Shown here in pieces: positions 54,004-63,472 of a stretch of DNA of 64,000 bases. The notes under the pieces were generated by a model that did no database searches, was not told where the DNA came from, and saw only the letters and a program-made list of their open reading frames with translations. Numbering within the stretch: position 1 is the first letter of the stretch; every line of letters starts with the position of its first letter. Source of the DNA: CAYWPG01 sp964460035 (GTDB lineage: Bacteria > Pseudomonadota > Gammaproteobacteria > Nitrococcales > AK92); NCBI GenBank assembly GCA_964460035.1, contig CAYWPG010000013.1:27955-91954 (forward strand), written 5' to 3'. Both the position numbers and the translations under genes were made by a program.

Positions 54004-54273
54004 CTAACCGGTGGAGCGGCGGTACTGAGGATCGTTCGCGGAGGGCATGCGTGCAAGATTGATCTGGCAACAGCTGTAGTAGCTGGCGGCACAATTGCCA
54101 AGCCGCGGCGGAACGTGGGCCCGCGGCGCATCGGCCACGACCACGTCCAACCAGGGCTCGACCCGCGCAGCCTCGTTGGCACAGTACCCGCTCGCCAGCT
54201 GCAGCCAGTGCCCGTAAACGCTCATCAGGTGCCCGGCTACCGCAAGGGACTGTCCCCACCAATACAAGAACAT
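54004..54273 (-). CDS. Small hypothetical protein with strong ribosome binding site
   Basis: An 89-residue ORF whose ATG follows CAGGAG at nine bases, one of the best start sites in the window. The N-terminal 35 residues are hydrophobic and aromatic (FLYWWGQSLAVAGHLM, YGHWLQL), then come SGYCANEA, a moderately acidic stretch, and four Cys residues in all. I do not recognise a family. It sits between the fadJ-like gene (convergent) and the diguanylate cyclase gene, which reads toward it. It could be a small membrane-associated protein. Confidence 0.55.
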   Translation of the reverse strand: MFLYWWGQSLAVAGHLMSVYGHWLQLASGYCANEAARVEPWLDVVVADAPRAHVPPRLGNCAASYYSCCQINLARMPSANDPQYRRSTG

Positions 54274-54328
54274 TTATGTTTCTCCTGTGACCGATACACT
54301 CAACCGCGAGCCCCGGCACCCATGATGG

Positions 54329-55939
54329 CTAATTACTTATTACTGATGTATGGGCGACTATGCGGTTCCTCCCAGCTTTTTTTGCCGAATAAAGCGCTTG
54401 ATCGGCTGCTAATGCCAGCGTCACGGCGTCATGGCAGTGCGGCACGGTGGCCACCCCGCCGCTGAACGTCACGCGAAAACCGCCCCCAGGGGCAAACTGC
54501 CTGATCTCTCCGAAGGTCTGGCGGACCTCGTCAAGAATGGCGACTGCCTTTGCCTCGTCCGCATCCAGCATGATCACGGCGAACTCCTCGCCACCATAAC
54601 GACCAATGTAGTCGGTACTGCGCAGACGCTGCTGCAACACGCGCGCCAGTGTCTTGATAACCCGGTCGCCCACCTGATGGCCATGGGTGTCGTTAATCGA
54701 CTTGAAGTGATCTATATCCAACATGGCAAACGCCAGACGGCCGCCATTGCGGCGCGCACGAGCCACCTCGCTGTGCAGCTGCTCCTTGATACGCGTATGG
54801 TTCAGCAGCCCAGTGAGACTATCGGTGAGCATAAACGTGCGCAGTATGCGCGCCCGCTCGGCACGTATAGTCACCGATCGAATAAGGTGCGCCGGATCTA
54901 TGGGCTTGGTGAGAAAATCGTCGCCGCCTCGGCTTAGCGCATCGAGCTGGCGTCCAAGCTCCGTTTCTCCGGACAAGTACACGATCGGGATACTCGCGTA
55001 GCGCGGAAACTGCCGTACCACTTTTGCGAGCTCCTGACCGCTGCAGTTCGGCATGTACATGTCCATGAGAATAAGATCGGCGGCCTTCTCATGAAGCACG
55101 TCCAGCAATCGCAGCGGATCGCTGACAATGGTCGTTACCATACCAGCCCTGCGCAGCAAGGCACCGTAGTACGTCGACTGCGTGGGACTGTCCTCGACGA
55201 TAATGATCTGCAGCGGTTCCTGGCCGCGCTGCCAGGCAAGACGATCGAGCTGATCGATCAGTTCGTGGACATCGAAGGGCTTGACCAGATAGGCATCGAC
55301 ACCGGCGCGAACGGCAAGCAGTCGCGAAGTCACATCGCCGTGTTCGCTCGACAGCACTATGGGCAGTCGCTGTCCAGCCGCTTCCCGCAGCCGACGCGCT
55401 GCCGCCGCGGTATCCAGCCCGGTTTCGCGCAAATGCACATCCATGACGACGACCTGGGGAGCGTGCCGCTCCACCAGCTCCACCAGTTCGGCGAAACAGG
55501 TAGCTATGGCGACGTCGTAGCCAAAGTGCTCGACCTGTTGAACCAAGTCCTGCGCGAGGGAGGCATTCGCTTCAAGAACGTATATCAGCGGACGGACGCG
55601 CGCCGCATCGCCCTCGCTCGCAGCCGGGGCTACTGCGACCGCAGGCTCGCTGAGCAACGCTAAGGCTGTATCGAGGTACTCATTGACCAGAGCGCACGCG
55701 TGCGCCGACAGCGCCCGCCCCTGCGCTGCCGGAGCCAACAGCATGGAAATGACACCAATCGCTTCGGCAAGCTCACCGGTGGCCGAGGCGCAGGCTCGCG
55801 CCAGTGCGTGCGCTCGCTGGGCCGCGACTCTCCAGGCAGCAGGCGCACCTTGCTGTCGGCAAATCTGCCACACTTGCTGGAGCTCTTGCAGCTGGCGAAC
55901 CGTAACCCGTTGCCCCCCCGAATTCTTGCCAAGCTCCAC
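54329..55939 (-). CDS. Hpt-like/REC-REC-GGDEF diguanylate cyclase
   Basis: A 536-residue response regulator. An Hpt-like helical region (His44 in RAHALARACAS) precedes two receiver domains (about 118-235 with Asp167 and Lys220; about 243-360 with Asp293 and Lys345) and a GGDEF domain (about 370-536). GGEEF (449-453) is intact, and RSTD (440-443) is a product-inhibition I-site. It makes cyclic di-GMP from GTP, controlled by phosphorylation. Two receivers in tandem resemble PleD-type proteins. The cognate kinase is not adjacent. Confidence 0.91.
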   Translation of the reverse strand: MELGKNSGGQRVTVRQLQELQQVWQICRQQGAPAAWRVAAQRAHALARACASATGELAEAIGVISMLLAPAAQGRALSAHACALVNEYLDTALALLSEPAVAVAPAASEGDAARVRPLIYVLEANASLAQDLVQQVEHFGYDVAIATCFAELVELVERHAPQVVVMDVHLRETGLDTAAAARRLREAAGQRLPIVLSSEHGDVTSRLLAVRAGVDAYLVKPFDVHELIDQLDRLAWQRGQEPLQIIIVEDSPTQSTYYGALLRRAGMVTTIVSDPLRLLDVLHEKAADLILMDMYMPNCSGQELAKVVRQFPRYASIPIVYLSGETELGRQLDALSRGGDDFLTKPIDPAHLIRSVTIRAERARILRTFMLTDSLTGLLNHTRIKEQLHSEVARARRNGGRLAFAMLDIDHFKSINDTHGHQVGDRVIKTLARVLQQRLRSTDYIGRYGGEEFAVIMLDADEAKAVAILDEVRQTFGEIRQFAPGGGFRVTFSGGVATVPHCHDAVTLALAADQALYSAKKAGRNRIVAHTSVISN

Positions 55940-56226
55940 GCCGCTCGCGCCCCCACGCCAGCTGGTTCCTCACGCGACCCATTTGGGTGTCGACCGGAAC
56001 TCTTGTTCTCTTTTTCGTTAAAAATACGTCATAAAGGCCCAGCCGTCATCCGCAAGCTGGCAGGCACCCGCCTCATGGCTGCATTTAGCCGCCAACGTAG
56101 CGCCAAGCGCCGGATTCGACTAGCCTGCGCCTCCGTGCGCCCTACGCCGCCGAAACGCGCACCGGCAAGCGGCACGCAGCCAGGACGGCGCCGCTTGGAG
56201 GCCTGTCCTGGACGCGGCGGGATCGC

Positions 56227-56577
56227 TCACAGGAAGCCAAGCTGGAACTTGGCTGCCTCGGACATACGGTCCTGAGTCCATGGCGGCTCCCACACCAGCT
56301 CCACCGCCACGGACGTCACCTCCGGAACCTGCTCCACGGCGCTCTTGACCATGGCCGGCATATCGCCAGCTACAGGACAATTCGGCGCGGTGAGCGTCAT
56401 TTGGATGTCGACGTGTCCTTCGTTGTCCACTTCGCATCCGTAGATCAGGCCGAGTTCATAGATGTCGACCGGAATCTCGGGGTCATACACGGTCTTGAGA
56501 GCGGCAATGACCTGATCGTGCAAAATGGCCCGCCAAGCCGCCAACGGGTCGTTATCTTGCTTAGTTTCCACCTTCAC
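56227..56577 (-). CDS. sufT: SufT-like (DUF59/MIP18) Fe-S assembly protein
   Basis: A 116-residue DUF59 protein with TVYDPEIPVDIYELGLIY and MTLTAPNCPVAGDMP, the core of the family with its conserved Cys. Members help mature or carry Fe-S clusters. It ends the suf operon. GTG 56577 overlaps the sufU stop as GTGA; an upstream in-frame ATG lies inside sufU and is rejected. Confidence 0.92.
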   Translation of the reverse strand: MKVETKQDNDPLAAWRAILHDQVIAALKTVYDPEIPVDIYELGLIYGCEVDNEGHVDIQMTLTAPNCPVAGDMPAMVKSAVEQVPEVTSVAVELVWEPPWTQDRMSEAAKFQLGFL

Positions 56578-57020
56578 ACCCCTATCGACTCGGTCGTTGC
56601 TGCCGCTTGCTCCTCCAGGGCCGCCTTCAGCGTGTGCCAAGGTAGAGTCGCGCACTTCACCCGGCTGGGGTAGTCCCGCACTCCTGCAAGCGCAACCAGC
56701 TTCTCCAGCCCCGGTTCGGCCCCCGGCTCATCCGCTGTGAGCAAATCGTGGAACGCGGCAAACAAGCTGCGCGCCTCCGCCGTCGTGCGTCCAAGCACCG
56801 TCTCGGTCATGATGGACGCCGACGCGGTGGAAATCGCACAGCCCTCGCCCTGAAACGCGATATCTCGAATCACACCGCCTTCGATCTGCAAGTAAACCTC
56901 GACCTGATCCCCACACAACGGATTATGGCCGCATGCCGTATGGCTATGGGGCACCAGCTTGCGAAAGTTTCGCGGCCGACGGTTGTGGTCGAGAATCACC
57001 TCCTGATAGAGGTCCCTCAT
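56574..57020 (-). CDS. sufU: SufU, sulfur-transfer/zinc protein partner of SufS
   Basis: A 148-residue IscU-fold protein with Cys36 in NPLCGD (and Asp38), Cys61 in EGCAIS and Cys123 in VKCATLPW, the zinc ligands of SufU. The long insertion before the last Cys separates it from IscU. It accepts sulfur from SufS. It overlaps the sufS stop by one base. Confidence 0.93.
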   Translation of the reverse strand: MRDLYQEVILDHNRRPRNFRKLVPHSHTACGHNPLCGDQVEVYLQIEGGVIRDIAFQGEGCAISTASASIMTETVLGRTTAEARSLFAAFHDLLTADEPGAEPGLEKLVALAGVRDYPSRVKCATLPWHTLKAALEEQAAATTESIGV

Positions 57021-58270
57021 TAAGCGAACAACTCCTGCACTTTCCTCAGCCCGGCAACCAGTGCGTCCACTTCCTCATGCGTGTTGTACAGTGCAAAGGA
57101 GGCGCGAGCGGTCGCCGGAATTCCGAAACGCTGCATCACTGGCTGCGCGCAGTGATGTCCAGCGCGGATGGCGATCCCTGAGCGATCCAGAATAGTGCCG
57201 ATATCGTGCGGATGAATTCCCTCTAGGACGAAGGACACCACCCCTGCTTTCTGGGCCGCGGTACCGATGATCCGCAGCCCCGGAATCTCCTGCAGGCGCT
57301 GCGTTGCATAAGCCAGCAGATCCTGCTCATGGGCCGCCACCGCCTCCAGCCCGATCCGCCGCAGGTACCGTACCGCCGCTCCAAGACCGATCACGCCGCT
57401 GATATTAGGCGTGCCCGCCTCGAAGCGCTGCGGCGGATCGGCGTACTCGGTTTTCTCGAAGCTGACCGAGCGTATCATGTCGCCTCCGCCCTGATACGGG
57501 CGCATGGTCTGTAGCAGCTCATAGCGACCGTAAAGCACGCCTATGCCGCTGGGACCGTACAGCTTATGGCCCGAGAGCACGTAGAAGTCGCAGCCAAGCC
57601 GCTGCACGTCTACCGGCATATGCGCTACCGCCTGCGCACCGTCGAGCAGGATGGGCACGCCGCGTTCCCGCGCCATGGCCGCCATCTCCGCCACCGGATT
57701 CACTGTTCCGAGCGCGTTAGACACATGCACCACACTGACGAAGCGCGTACGTTCGCTGAGCAGCGCCTCATAGTCGGCTAACGAGATCGAGCCGTCTTCC
57801 TGCAGCGGAACCACTTTCAACACCGCCCCTGTCTCGTCGCAGAGCAACTGCCAGGGCACGATATTGGAATGGTGCTCCATGCCGGTGATCAAAATCTCAT
57901 CGCCAGCCCGCAGACGGGGCCGCACGAAACTGGACGCGACCAGATTGATCCCTTCTGTGGTACCACGGGTAAAGACAATCTCCTTCTCGCTGGCCGCGTT
58001 CAGAAACTCCCGCATTTCATTGCGCACCGCCTCGTACTGCGCGGTGAGGCGCTCCGAAAGCTGATGAACGCCGCGGTGGATATTGGCATAGCCCTCCCTG
58101 TAACAGGTCGCTACCGCATCGATGACCGCGCTGGGTTTCTGCGCACTGGCAGCGTTATCCAAATAGACCAGCGGCTTGCCATGCACCTGTTGCTTGAGGA
58201 TAGGAAAGTCCTCCCGCAACCGAGCGACATCGATCCTAGCGTCCTGCATCAAAGGCTGTGTAGACGTCAT
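57020..58270 (-). CDS. sufS: Cysteine desulfurase SufS
   Basis: A 416-residue group II desulfurase. The PLP Lys is Lys236 in SGHKLYGP, and the persulfide-forming Cys374 lies in RAGHHCAQP. It releases sulfur from cysteine for cluster assembly. It overlaps sufD by four bases. Confidence 0.96.
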   Translation of the reverse strand: MTSTQPLMQDARIDVARLREDFPILKQQVHGKPLVYLDNAASAQKPSAVIDAVATCYREGYANIHRGVHQLSERLTAQYEAVRNEMREFLNAASEKEIVFTRGTTEGINLVASSFVRPRLRAGDEILITGMEHHSNIVPWQLLCDETGAVLKVVPLQEDGSISLADYEALLSERTRFVSVVHVSNALGTVNPVAEMAAMARERGVPILLDGAQAVAHMPVDVQRLGCDFYVLSGHKLYGPSGIGVLYGRYELLQTMRPYQGGGDMIRSVSFEKTEYADPPQRFEAGTPNISGVIGLGAAVRYLRRIGLEAVAAHEQDLLAYATQRLQEIPGLRIIGTAAQKAGVVSFVLEGIHPHDIGTILDRSGIAIRAGHHCAQPVMQRFGIPATARASFALYNTHEEVDALVAGLRKVQELFA

Positions 58271-59592
58271 GCAGCCTCCCCGCCGGCGCTGGAGCCGGCC
58301 AGAAGCGCCCCCAGCACCTCGCTTTCATGCTCCCGCAGCGCGTCTATGCCGATGGACGCGAGCTGTTCCTCGGCAAAAGCGAACGTCAGCATCGTTTCGG
58401 CCTCGGCCTTACCCAAGCCGCGCGAGCGCAGATAGAACAAGGCATCGCGGTCCAGCTCGCCCACAGTCGAACCGTGCGAGCACTTCACATCGTCGGTATA
58501 GATCTCCAAACGCGGGTTGGAGTGCGCCAGCGCACGCTTGTTCAGCAGCAGGTTGCGGTTTTGCTGCTGAGCGTCCGTTTTCACAGCCCCATGAGCAACC
58601 TTCACGAGGCCGTCGTACACCGCTACGGACTTGCCGCTGAGCACACCTTTGAAACGCTGGCGGCTGCTGCAGTGCCCGGCGTTATGCTCCATCCAGGTAT
58701 GGTGATCCGACAGCTGCCCTTCGCTGGTGAGGTACAGGCCATTGAGCTCCGCATCGGCACCTTCGCCGTTCAGCCTGCACACGATGTCGGTGCGCGAGAT
58801 GCGCCCTCCGCGTGCAAACGAGTGTCCTTTGAAACGGGCGTCGCGGGCCACGTTCGCCGTCACGGACGCGAAGTGAAACCCTTGTGCGCCCTCTTCCTGA
58901 AGCTTGTACCAGGACAAGCCGGCATTGGCCGCGAGCGCGATCTCGGTAACCGCGGAGGTCAGGTACGCCGTGTCCGCCGGCCCCCGGAAGTACTCCACCA
59001 CCTCGGCCTCGGCGCCTTCCTCGAGCACGATCAGCACGCGCGGATACGCTGCCAGCCCGCTTTGCGCGGAGCGCACGAACTCGAGCAGCAGCGGGCGCTG
59101 CAGAACCACGCCCCGCCGCAGGTGGATCACTGCGCCGTCATGCGCAAAGGCCCCGTTCAGCGCCGCAAATGCGTTCTCCGTTTGCAAATGTGCGCCCCAG
59201 TGCTCTTCGAGCAGCCCATCGTGGCGGTACAGTGCCATGCTAAGAGGCTCGATCCGAGCCCCTTCCGGCAACCCACCGACAGCGGAATTGGTTGGCACCA
59301 AATGACCGTCCAGAAACTGCAGACGGTAGGCATCGGGCAAGCCGAGCCCCGTCCGGGGCGGCGGCAACTCCAGTAACGGAGCCAGCGCGAAATGTTCCTG
59401 TGCGACCGCACGCACGTTGGTATGGCGCCATGCTTCGTCGCGCCGGCTCGGAAAGCCCACCGCTTCGAATTGGGCGAACGAACGGGCGCGGCGCTCCGCC
59501 AGCCAGGCCGGTTCGTTGATAGGCGCATTGCGCCGGTTGAACTCCTGTCGGTACGCGCTGCTGGGCTGCTGTTCGGCTACTGCTTGCTGCAT
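58267..59592 (-). CDS. sufD: Fe-S assembly scaffold protein SufD
   Basis: A 441-residue beta-helix protein. DEAWRHTN, HNAGHCSSRQRFKGVLSGKS and the C-terminal VKCSHGSTVGELDRDALFYLRSRG match SufD. With SufB and SufC it forms the scaffold complex. ATG 59592 gives the usual length; an in-frame start 87 bases upstream lies inside sufC and is rejected. Confidence 0.94.
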   Translation of the reverse strand: MQQAVAEQQPSSAYRQEFNRRNAPINEPAWLAERRARSFAQFEAVGFPSRRDEAWRHTNVRAVAQEHFALAPLLELPPPRTGLGLPDAYRLQFLDGHLVPTNSAVGGLPEGARIEPLSMALYRHDGLLEEHWGAHLQTENAFAALNGAFAHDGAVIHLRRGVVLQRPLLLEFVRSAQSGLAAYPRVLIVLEEGAEAEVVEYFRGPADTAYLTSAVTEIALAANAGLSWYKLQEEGAQGFHFASVTANVARDARFKGHSFARGGRISRTDIVCRLNGEGADAELNGLYLTSEGQLSDHHTWMEHNAGHCSSRQRFKGVLSGKSVAVYDGLVKVAHGAVKTDAQQQNRNLLLNKRALAHSNPRLEIYTDDVKCSHGSTVGELDRDALFYLRSRGLGKAEAETMLTFAFAEEQLASIGIDALREHESEVLGALLAGSSAGGEAA

Positions 59593-59611
59593 CGGGTTCT
59601 CGCTCCTTCGC

Positions 59612-60361
59612 TTACGCGGCGTGCTCGTCGAACAACGCGTAGCCGGACTCTTCGAGCTCCTGCGCCAACTCCTTGCCACCCGACTTTACGATCCGCCCAT
59701 TTACCAACACATGGACATAATCGGGCACGATGTAGTTAAGCAGGCGCTGGTAGTGCGTAATCAGCAAAAAGCCCCGCTCGGGACTGCGCAGCGCGTTCAC
59801 CCCATCCGAGACGATTCTGAGCGCATCGATGTCCAGTCCCGAGTCGGTCTCGTCCAACACCGCAAAGCGCGGCTCCAGCACCGCCATCTGGAAGATCTCG
59901 TTGCGCTTCTTTTCGCCGCCGGAGAAACCTTCGTTCACCGGCCGGTTCAGCAACGCCTCGTCCAGCTGCACGAGCTTGGCACGCTCGCGAATGAGTTTCA
60001 GGAACTCGAGCGCGTCCAGCTCCCCTTGTCCGCGATACTTCCGAATCGCATTCAGGGCCGCCTTGAGAAAGTAGGTATTGCTCACGCCCGGAATCTCCAC
60101 CGGATACTGGAAGCCGAGGAAGACACCCTCGCGCGCACGGTCTTCCGGCTCTAGCTCCAGTAGATTCTTGCCCTCGAAGAGGACTTCCCCGGCCGTCACC
60201 TCGTAGCCTTCGTGCCCTGCAAGCACCTTGGCCAGCGTGCTCTTTCCGGAGCCGTTCGGCCCCATGATGGCATGCACTTCGCCAGCCCGGATTTCGAGGT
60301 CAATCCCTCTGAGAATCTCGGTGCCGTTCACCGTGGCGTGTAGGTTCCTGATCGTCAGCAT
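59612..60361 (-). CDS. sufC: Fe-S assembly ATPase SufC
   Basis: A 249-residue ABC-type ATPase with Walker A GPNGSGKSTLAKVLAGHEGYEVTAG, signature FSGGEKKRNEI and Walker B FAVLDETDSGLDIDAL. The wording DETDSGLDIDALR is specific to SufC. It drives structural changes in the SufBCD complex. Confidence 0.97.
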   Translation of the reverse strand: MLTIRNLHATVNGTEILRGIDLEIRAGEVHAIMGPNGSGKSTLAKVLAGHEGYEVTAGEVLFEGKNLLELEPEDRAREGVFLGFQYPVEIPGVSNTYFLKAALNAIRKYRGQGELDALEFLKLIRERAKLVQLDEALLNRPVNEGFSGGEKKRNEIFQMAVLEPRFAVLDETDSGLDIDALRIVSDGVNALRSPERGFLLITHYQRLLNYIVPDYVHVLVNGRIVKSGGKELAQELEESGYALFDEHAA

Positions 60362-60419
60362 GGCGCCCTTTCACTTCTATAAAAATCAATAAATTGCAGC
60401 ACGTTCCCGATACGCAGCC

Positions 60420-61868
60420 TTAGCCGACGGAATCTTCCAGGCTGACCTCGAGCAGTTTCTGAGCTTCTACCGCGAACTCCATGGGCAGCGTGCGGAAGAC
60501 TTCCTTGCAGAAGCCGTTAACGATCAGGCTCACTGCATCTTCCTCGCTGATTCCGCGCTGCTTGCAGTAAAAGATCTGTTCCTCGCCGATCTTCGACGTC
60601 GTTGCCTCATGCTCGATCTGCGCAGTGGGATTCTGCACATCGATGTAGGGAAACGTATGCGCCTCGCAGGTATCGCTCATCAGCATCGAGTCGCACTGCG
60701 AATAGTTACGCGCCCCCTCAGCCGTGGGCAGGATCTTTACCAGACCACGATAGCTCTGCTTGCCGTGACCCGCCGAAATCCCTTTAGAAACAATGGTCGA
60801 GCGCGTATTCTTCCCAATATGGATCATCTTGGTGCCGGTATCCGCCTGTTGCTTGCCTCGGCTTACGGCCACCGAGTAGAACTCGCCCACCGAGTTGTCG
60901 CCCTTGAGGATGCAGCTGGGGTACTTCCAAGTGATCGCAGAGCCGGTCTCGACCTGTGTCCACGAAATCTTGGAGTTGCGACCGGCACACATGCCCCGCT
61001 TGGTGACGAAGTTGTAGATGCCACCGCGCCCCTCCTCATCGCCGGGGTACCAGTTCTGTACGGTCGAGTACTTGATCTCGGCATCGTCCAGCGCTATCAG
61101 CTCGACCACGGCCGCGTGCAACTGGTTCTCGTCGCGCATGGGCGCCGTGCAGCCTTCGAGGTAACTCACGTAAGAGCCGGCATCGGCGATGATCAGGGTC
61201 CGCTCGAACTGGCCGGTGTTGGATGCATTGATCCGGAAGTACGTCGACAGCTCCATCGGGCAGCGTACTCCCGGCGGGATGTACACGAACGAGCCGTCCG
61301 AGAACACCGCCGAGTTCAGAGCCGCATAAAAATTGTCTTTCTGCGGAACCACCGTCCCCAGATACTTGCGCACCAACTCGGGGTGCTCCCGCACCGCCTC
61401 GGAGAACGAGCAGAATATGATGCCCTTCTCTGCCAGCTTTTCCTTGTAGCTAGTGGCTACCGAAACCGAGTCGAAGACCGCATCCACTGCCACGCCGGCC
61501 AGGGCCGCCCGCTCGTGCAGTGGGATACCGAGCTTCTCATAGGTCTCCAAAAGCTTGGGATCCACCTCGTCCAAGCTCTTGGGGCGATCCTTATCGCTCT
61601 TGGGAGCAGCGAAGTACGAAATCGCCTGAAAGTCGATCTTCGGGTAGTGCACGTTAGCCCACTCCGGCTCGCTCATCTCGAGCCATTTACGGTAGGCCTC
61701 CAGCCGCCACTCGAGAAGCCACTCGGGCTCCTGCTTCTTCGCGGAGATGGTACGAATCACCTCCTCGTCAAGGCCGGGCGGTAGCGTTTCCTGTTCGATA
61801 TCGGTAACAAAACCGAACTCGTACCCGCGCTGGGTAATCTCTTCCAGAGTCTTGGTGCTGGCAGACAT
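60420..61868 (-). CDS. sufB: Fe-S assembly scaffold protein SufB
   Basis: A 482-residue protein, first structural gene of the operon. VPQKDNFYAALNSAVFSDGSFVYIPPGVRCPMELSTYFRIN, SYLEGCTAP, NSKISWTQVETGSAITWKYPS and KGISAGHGKQSYRG match SufB closely; the conserved Cys in LEGCTAP is the proposed cluster or sulfur acceptor. It is 59 bp upstream of sufC and 15 bp after the regulator gene. Confidence 0.97.
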   Translation of the reverse strand: MSASTKTLEEITQRGYEFGFVTDIEQETLPPGLDEEVIRTISAKKQEPEWLLEWRLEAYRKWLEMSEPEWANVHYPKIDFQAISYFAAPKSDKDRPKSLDEVDPKLLETYEKLGIPLHERAALAGVAVDAVFDSVSVATSYKEKLAEKGIIFCSFSEAVREHPELVRKYLGTVVPQKDNFYAALNSAVFSDGSFVYIPPGVRCPMELSTYFRINASNTGQFERTLIIADAGSYVSYLEGCTAPMRDENQLHAAVVELIALDDAEIKYSTVQNWYPGDEEGRGGIYNFVTKRGMCAGRNSKISWTQVETGSAITWKYPSCILKGDNSVGEFYSVAVSRGKQQADTGTKMIHIGKNTRSTIVSKGISAGHGKQSYRGLVKILPTAEGARNYSQCDSMLMSDTCEAHTFPYIDVQNPTAQIEHEATTSKIGEEQIFYCKQRGISEEDAVSLIVNGFCKEVFRTLPMEFAVEAQKLLEVSLEDSVG

Positions 61869-61882
61869 GAGCGGCTCCGGGT

Positions 61883-62353
61883 TTAACTATTCGTCAAAGT
61901 CGAGAGCGACACGAAAATCTCGCGCGGTTTGCCCTCGGTCGGCAACGGCAGCGGTTCGGTCATATCCTCGAGAGTGATCCCCTCGAGCGCCTTCTGCACT
62001 ACCTTGTTGATACGATTCCAGTTGGTGCTGGCCACGCACTGACTGCTGTACTGACAGCTGTAGTCAGCGCCCTCCACGCAATCGGTCAGCGCAATCGGGC
62101 CCTCCATCGCCGACACTATGTCGGCGATGGTGATCTCGCGCGCCGGCCGCGCCAGTCCGTAGCCGCCCTTAGCACCGCGGTACGATACCAGCAGCCCCGC
62201 CCGCACTAAATGCTTGAGAATCTTGCTGACGACAGGCTGCGGCAACCCGCGCTGCTCGGCCAGCCAGGTTGCGTTGTAGCGGCGCTTGCTGTCCTCGGCC
62301 ATCAGGCTCAGGATGAGCACGCCGTAGTCGGTTTCGCGATTGATCCGTATCAT
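61883..62353 (-). CDS. SUF operon regulator (Rrf2/IscR family)
   Basis: A 156-residue Rrf2-family regulator. The winged-helix region (about 25-75: LAEQRGLPQPVVSKILKHLVRAGLLVSYRGAKGGYGLA) is followed by three Cys residues, Cys92, Cys100 and Cys106, that would bind an Fe-S cluster. It heads the suf operon and probably senses Fe-S status to control it. The spacing of the cysteines (eight then six) is wider than in E. coli IscR, as in the SUF-associated subgroup. Confidence 0.93.
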   Translation of the reverse strand: MIRINRETDYGVLILSLMAEDSKRRYNATWLAEQRGLPQPVVSKILKHLVRAGLLVSYRGAKGGYGLARPAREITIADIVSAMEGPIALTDCVEGADYSCQYSSQCVASTNWNRINKVVQKALEGITLEDMTEPLPLPTEGKPREIFVSLSTLTNS

Positions 62354-62360
62354 GACGGCT

Positions 62361-62400
62361 ATTATACGGGAATCCGGACTGAATCGGTACTATTTAGAAC
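62361..62400 (-). promoter_or_regulatory. suf operon promoter with possible Rrf2 operator
   Basis: On the minus strand TATAAT lies at 62366-62361, eight bases before the ATG, with TACCGA 17 bases upstream as a weak -35. ATAGTACCGATTCAGTCCGG overlaps this, and one half (CAGTC) resembles an IscR type 1 box, the other half poorly. Such overlap suits repression. Transcripts might be nearly leaderless. Confidence 0.45.
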
Positions 62401-62418
62401 GCGCTAAAACTCTTTGGT

Positions 62419-63327
62419 TCACGGCTCTGCATGGTCTGGACAATGGCCGACTTCGATCTGCACGACGCTGTGGCTCACCTCGAAGCGTCTTTCGAGCAAT
62501 GCCTTGATGGCGGCCAGCACCGCACTGGCATCGCTCCCTTCGCTTATACGCGCATGCAGCGTAACCAGCGGCCTACCCGAGTTCAGTGACCAGGCATGCA
62601 CGTGATGCACATCCTCCACCTGCGGCAATGTCTCCACGATCGCCCTGCTCATGACATCCGCATCCAGGCCTTCCGGCGCGCCCTCAAGCAGAATGTGCGT
62701 GGCCTGCTTCACCAGCAGCCACGCGCTGCGCAGTATCAGCCCGGCAACGAATAGCGACAGCAGCGGGTCCAGGGGCGCCCAGCCGGTCCAAAGAATCCCC
62801 AGCGCGGCGGCAATCGCCGCCGACGAGCCCAACACGTCCCCCAGCACATGCAGCGCGGCGGCGCGCATGTTCAGATTGCCGCGCTCTCCGCGGTGCAACA
62901 CCCAGAGCACGAAAAGGTTCACGCAAAGCCCCAGGCTCGCGACCAGCAGCATGGGACCTGCAAGCACCGGCTGAGGCGTCAACAGGCGACTCGCCGCCTC
63001 GAAAGCAATCCAGCCGCAGAGCGCGATCAGCACCAGGCCGTTCAGCCACGCTGCCAGCACTTCGAAGCGCCGGTAGCCGTAAGTGCGCTTGGGGTCCGCC
63101 GCTTTGCGCCCGAGCACGAACCCAATCCAGGCCAACCCTATGGCGAGGGTATCGGTAAGCATATGACCGGCGTCAGCTAGCAGAGCGAGCGAGCCGCTGT
63201 ACAGCGCTCCACCCACTTCTACCAACATGAACGCACCGGTGAGCGCCATCACGAAGAGCAGCCGCCGCTCGTTCGTCGTCGAGCCGTGATGGTGCCCATG
63301 GTAATGTCGATGACCGCTACCTTGCAC
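62419..63327 (-). CDS. Cation diffusion facilitator metal exporter (ZitB/CzcD type)
   Basis: A 302-residue protein with six helices. A His-rich N-terminus (HRHYHGHHHGS) precedes TM2 with DAGHMLTDTLAIGLAW and TM5 with HVLGDVLGS, which together form the metal site (two Asp, two His). The cytoplasmic domain has VHHVHAWSLNSG. It exports Zn2+, or possibly Co2+ or Cd2+, by proton antiport. The histidine pattern favours zinc. Confidence 0.93.
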   Translation of the reverse strand: MQGSGHRHYHGHHHGSTTNERRLLFVMALTGAFMLVEVGGALYSGSLALLADAGHMLTDTLAIGLAWIGFVLGRKAADPKRTYGYRRFEVLAAWLNGLVLIALCGWIAFEAASRLLTPQPVLAGPMLLVASLGLCVNLFVLWVLHRGERGNLNMRAAALHVLGDVLGSSAAIAAALGILWTGWAPLDPLLSLFVAGLILRSAWLLVKQATHILLEGAPEGLDADVMSRAIVETLPQVEDVHHVHAWSLNSGRPLVTLHARISEGSDASAVLAAIKALLERRFEVSHSVVQIEVGHCPDHAEP

Positions 63328-63472
63328 CTCAACCCCGCTAGCCGTGTAGCGCGCACACCGCGCCGGCTCCGTACTATCTGGTCAGCACCTACCGCAGACC
63401 ATCCCGATGCGTGCCGCAGTGCTCTTGCATCGCGCTATACTCATCGCTCGGTAAGGCAGCACCGGATCATTC

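Noticed and set aside
60609..61784. 391-codon open frame antisense to sufB
   Set aside because: No recognisable domain, opposite a highly conserved gene.
62361..62400. Canonical IscR type 1 site upstream of the suf regulator
   Set aside because: Only one half matches and the spacing is two bases short; kept as a weak candidate within the promoter entry, not as a called site.
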